64,000 nt of DNA from JAIVGV01 sp036389335 (lineage in GTDB: Bacteria > Acidobacteriota > Blastocatellia > Pyrinomonadales > Pyrinomonadaceae), in assembly GCA_036389335.1 (NCBI GenBank), contig DASVQC010000012.1, positions 1-64,000 on the forward strand, read 5' to 3'. Below are positions 61,397 through 64,000 of this stretch, in pieces. The translations under genes and the position numbers were made by a program. Numbering within the stretch: position 1 is the stretch's first letter; every line of letters begins with the position of its first letter. A model generated the notes under the pieces. It was not told the origin of the DNA. It made no database searches and worked only from the letters and a program-made list of their open reading frames with translations.

Positions 61397-62272
61397 ATGA
61401 CGACTGCGAAGATCGGGATCATCGGCGGCAGCGGGCTCTACCAGATGCCCGAGCTGAAGGACGTGGAGGAGGTGGCGGTCGAGACGCCTTTCGGCGCGCC
61501 CTCCGACTCGTTCATCACGGGGACGCTCGAAGGCGTGCGCGTCGCGTTCCTGCCGCGCCACGGTCGCGGGCACAAGGTGCTGCCGACGGAGCTGCCGTTC
61601 CGCGCCAACATCTACGCGATGAAGCTGCTCGGCGTCGAGCGGATACTCTCGGCGTCGGCGGTCGGCTCGCTTCAGGAGAAGTACGAGCCGCTGCACATGG
61701 TCATCCCCGACCAGTTCTTCGACCGCACGCGGGCGCGCGCGCGCGAATCGACCTTCTTCGGCGAAGGCATCGTCGCGCACGTCACCTTCGCGCACCCGGT
61801 CTGCGAGGAGCTGTGCGACGTGCTCGAAGCGGCGTGCGGGTCGGCGGACGTGGTCGCGCACCGCGGCGGCACGTACCTGTGCATGGAAGGCCCCGCCTTC
61901 TCGACGAAGGCCGAGTCGCAGGTCTACCGCCGGTGGGGCATGGACGTGATCGGGATGACGAACTTGCAGGAGGCGAAGCTGGCGCGCGAGGCCGAGATGT
62001 GCTACTCCACGCTTGCGCTCGTCACCGACTACGACTGCTGGCACGAGGGGCACGACGCCGTCTCGGTCGATCAGGTCGTCGAGTACCTGAATAAGAACGT
62101 CCGCAACGCGCAGATCATCATGCGCGAGGCCGTCGGGCGGCTCGCCGGCAGGCCGCGCGGCTGCGGGTGCGGCTCCGCGCTGAAGAACGCCATCTTCACC
62201 GCGCCCGAGCTCTGGCCCGAGGCGACAACGCGGAAGCTCGATGCCGTCATCAAAAAGTACCGGAAGGCGTAA
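61397..62272 (+). CDS. mtnP: S-methyl-5'-thioadenosine phosphorylase
   Basis: 291 aa. Phosphorylase fold with GIIGGSGLYQM, PFGAPSDSF, RHGRGHKVLP and GGTYLCMEGPAFSTKAES. It splits methylthioadenosine to adenine and methylthioribose-1-phosphate for methionine salvage. The C-terminal GCGCGSAL is typical of the family. Could act on other purine nucleosides, but MTA is more likely. Confidence 0.94.
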   Translation: MTTAKIGIIGGSGLYQMPELKDVEEVAVETPFGAPSDSFITGTLEGVRVAFLPRHGRGHKVLPTELPFRANIYAMKLLGVERILSASAVGSLQEKYEPLHMVIPDQFFDRTRARARESTFFGEGIVAHVTFAHPVCEELCDVLEAACGSADVVAHRGGTYLCMEGPAFSTKAESQVYRRWGMDVIGMTNLQEAKLAREAEMCYSTLALVTDYDCWHEGHDAVSVDQVVEYLNKNVRNAQIIMREAVGRLAGRPRGCGCGSALKNAIFTAPELWPEATTRKLDAVIKKYRKA

Positions 62273-62335
62273 CGGGTGACGGGCGAGCGGGTCTGCCGTC
62301 CTCGGTCGCGGGTCAGTCAAAGGAAGGTTGGGCGT

Positions 62336-62800
62336 ATGAAAAAGTTATTCGTGCTGGCGTTCGGGTTGGCGGTGGTGCTGGGCGGGGCGTCCGCGGCGGC
62401 GGCGCAGGGCGGCGGGCGGCGCGAGCCCGACCCGTCGGTGGTGCGCGATCCGATGATGGAGAGGGACTCGAAGCACAACCTTGAGGCGGCGCGCCAGTAC
62501 TTCAAGTTGAAGAAGGCGTACCGCGCCTCTCTCTCGCGCGCCGAGGAGATCATCGCGGGCTACCCGAACTTCTCCGAGATCGACGAGGCGCTCTTCATCG
62601 CCGGGATGAGCAACCTCTACATGTCGCAGGGCAAGGGCAAGCAGCCGCCCACGCTCCCCGCCGAGAAGCACCGCGAAGAGGCGCGCATGTACCTCTCGCG
62701 CATCGTCAACGAGTACCCCGAAAGCAGCTTCCGCAAGGACGCCGAGAAGGGGCTGCAATCAATCGGGGGCGCGACGCAAAAGGCCGAGGGCAAGCAGTGA
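62336..62800 (+). CDS. BamD-like exported TPR protein
   Basis: 154 aa from the ATG at 62336 (AGGAAGG before it). Signal peptide (KKLFVLAFGLAVVLGG) but no lipobox cysteine, unlike BamD. TPR-type helices at about 50-145 (NLEAARQYFKLKKAYRASLS, EEARMYLSRIVNEYPESSFR) match the repeats of outer-membrane assembly factor BamD. Probably a BamD-like envelope protein. It starts 64 bases after mtnP. Confidence 0.75.
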   Translation: MKKLFVLAFGLAVVLGGASAAAAQGGGRREPDPSVVRDPMMERDSKHNLEAARQYFKLKKAYRASLSRAEEIIAGYPNFSEIDEALFIAGMSNLYMSQGKGKQPPTLPAEKHREEARMYLSRIVNEYPESSFRKDAEKGLQSIGGATQKAEGKQ

Positions 62801-62805
62801 AAGAT

Positions 62806-62924
62806 CGTCCGTTGTCAGTAGTCCGTTGTCAGTTGTTTTGAGGCGGCCCGGCTCGGACGCCTCCACCCCGATCAGCGGCAACGCACGAAGGACAAAGAAC
62901 AACTGACGACGGGCTACTGACAAC
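62806..62924. repeat. GTCNGTN heptamer inverted-repeat element before PfkB gene
   Basis: Left arm 62806-62839, right arm 62892-62924 (GTCCGTT, GTCAGTA units and complements). 37 bases before the next gene. Confidence 0.84.
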
Positions 62925-62960
62925 CCTCCCATCCACCCCAACCGCAGGAGAAAATCACAC

Positions 62961-63893
62961 GTGTCATTGCTGGCCGTCGGTTCGGTGGCGTTCGACGCGG
63001 TCGAGACGCCTTTCGGGAAGCGCGAGCGGATGCTCGGCGGCTCCGCCACACACTTCTCGCTCGCCGCGAGCTTCTTCACCGACGTGAGGGTCGTCGGCGT
63101 CGTCGGCGGCGACTTCGGCGACGAAGAGTTCGCCGTCTTCCGCGAGCGCGGCATCGACACGACCGACCTCGAAGTCGTCCCCGGAGGGCGCACCTTCTTC
63201 TGGCGCGGTCGCTACGACTTCGATCTCAACACCGCGCACACGCTCGACACGCAGCTCAACGTCTTCGCCGACTTCAAGCCGAAGCTCTCCGACGGGTCGC
63301 GCCGCGCGCGCCTCGCCTTCCTCGGAAACATCCAGCCCGATCTACAGGTGGAAGTGCGCGGGCAGGTCGCGGGCGCGCAGCTCGTCGCGCTCGACACGAT
63401 GAACTACTGGATCAACACCGTGCCCGGCGCGGTGTGGGACGCCGTCGGCGGCGTCCACGTCGTGATCATCAACGACGCCGAGGCGCGCCAGCTCGCGGGC
63501 GAGCCGAACCTGATCCGCGCGGCGCGCAAGATTCTCGCCGCCGGCCCGCGCGCCCTCGTCATCAAGCGCGGAGAGTACGGCGCGGCCCTCTTCACCAAAG
63601 ACTCTTACTTCGCCACGCCCGCCTACCCGCTCGAATCCGTCTTCGACCCGACGGGCGCGGGCGACACCTTCGCGGGCGGCTTCGTGGGCTACCTGGCGAG
63701 CCGCGACGCGATTGACGAGGCGGCCATGCGCCGCGCGATGATCTTCGGATCGGTGATGGCCTCCTTCAACGTCGAGGAGTTCGGCACGGAGCGCGTCAGG
63801 CGTCTCACGCACGGCGAGATCAACGCGCGCTTCGCCGAGTTCAAGCGCATGACCAACTTCGAGGAGATCCCTTTCGAGCGCGCCGCGAAGTAG
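62961..63893 (+). CDS. PfkB/ribokinase-family sugar kinase
   Basis: 310 aa from GTG. LLGGSATHFSLAA and FDPTGAGDTFAGGF with the GAGD anion hole and catalytic Asp (about residue 232). It phosphorylates a sugar or nucleoside; the substrate is not clear. The GGAGAA 14 bases before the GTG is a fair ribosome site. From memory MtnP, BamD and PfkB genes are neighbours in other bacteria of this group. Confidence 0.9.
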   Translation: MSLLAVGSVAFDAVETPFGKRERMLGGSATHFSLAASFFTDVRVVGVVGGDFGDEEFAVFRERGIDTTDLEVVPGGRTFFWRGRYDFDLNTAHTLDTQLNVFADFKPKLSDGSRRARLAFLGNIQPDLQVEVRGQVAGAQLVALDTMNYWINTVPGAVWDAVGGVHVVIINDAEARQLAGEPNLIRAARKILAAGPRALVIKRGEYGAALFTKDSYFATPAYPLESVFDPTGAGDTFAGGFVGYLASRDAIDEAAMRRAMIFGSVMASFNVEEFGTERVRRLTHGEINARFAEFKRMTNFEEIPFERAAK

Positions 63894-63930
63894 GGGCGCA
63901 CGACGCCGAGAATCTCGCCCCCGTTATTTT

Positions 63931-63970
63931 TGCGCCTTTGCGTGAGGTTTAATTCTCACGCAAAGGCGCA
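63931..63970. repeat. TTTGCGCC octamer inverted-repeat element (copy 2)
   Basis: A perfect 16-bp stem (63931-63946 with 63955-63970), eight-base loop, same family as 14170-14212. Its outer units continue toward the window end. Confidence 0.85.
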
Positions 63971-64000
63971 AAGGCGCTAAGTGTTTCAAACGGCGTCGAG

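Overview
The window is a GC-rich bacterial chromosome segment with no plasmid, phage or rRNA signature. Gene styles suggest an Acidobacteriota member, possibly Blastocatellia/Pyrinomonadaceae: a MerR-type regulator beside tRNA-Pro, the S2P-trpS-scpA-scpB-rluB cluster, a PgpH/HflX pair, secreted M13 and M28 peptidases, VPS10-type propellers and OmpA-like barrels. The taxonomy is inferred from gene style only, because no marker gene was compared.

Layout. 0-8 kb: a secreted protein with a possible caspase-like His/Cys pair, then thiL and an aminotransferase (minus strand), a glycine-zipper protein, a two-lobed retropepsin-like protease, a MerR regulator and tRNA-Pro(GGG). 7.5-11.7 kb (minus): OsmC-like protein, half-size GDT1 transporter, M13 peptidase, nucleoside deoxyribosyltransferase and a membrane protein. 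11.9-23.4 kb (plus): sucC and sucD separated by three other genes, ndk, nuoI, a MacB/Lol-type ATPase and permease, a cNMP-DUF1003 protein, a HAD protein and a SirB1-like protein. 23.5-31.2 kb: zinc-ribbon membrane proteins, an M28 peptidase, a lipoprotein, and three minus-strand exported proteins including a TPR protein. 31.5-43 kb: larE, glutamate dehydrogenase, a large OmpA-like envelope protein behind a strong promoter and long leader, a VPS10-type propeller with an inserted peptidoglycan-binding domain, rpsA, an HU/IHF protein and a HIT protein. 43-53.9 kb: pgpH and hflX (minus), an IPT/NHL propeller, then S2P-trpS-scpA-scpB-membrane protein-rluB. 54-64 kb: acyl-CoA dehydrogenase, hicBA, meaB, methylmalonyl-CoA epimerase, two tandem parvulin isomerases, an MBL hydrolase, an orphan HicB, mtnP, a BamD-like protein and a PfkB kinase.

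The most unusual feature is a set of about 16 intergenic inverted-repeat elements built from degenerate 7- or 8-base units, in at least seven sequence families (GTCNGTN, GTTAGCN, GTGACRGG, AGAGGTC, GAGGGAT, TTTTCGG and TTTGCGCC types, plus a GTCCGGG type). Each makes a long imperfect hairpin between genes. In seven places the repeat supplies the stop codon of the adjacent gene. In one place it supplies the thiL start codon and an in-frame peptide insert in ThiL. One element is nested inside another of a different family. This looks like an active or recently active family of very small elements that shape gene ends.

Other points for follow-up: an apparent AUC start codon for hflX, a bacterial LITAF-like zinc-ribbon membrane protein, the structured leader before the OmpA-like gene, and the possible His/Cys pair in the first gene. 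Metabolically, mce, meaB and acyl-CoA dehydrogenase point to propionate/methylmalonyl-CoA oxidation feeding succinyl-CoA to SucCD. NuoI and glutamate dehydrogenase fit aerobic heterotrophy.
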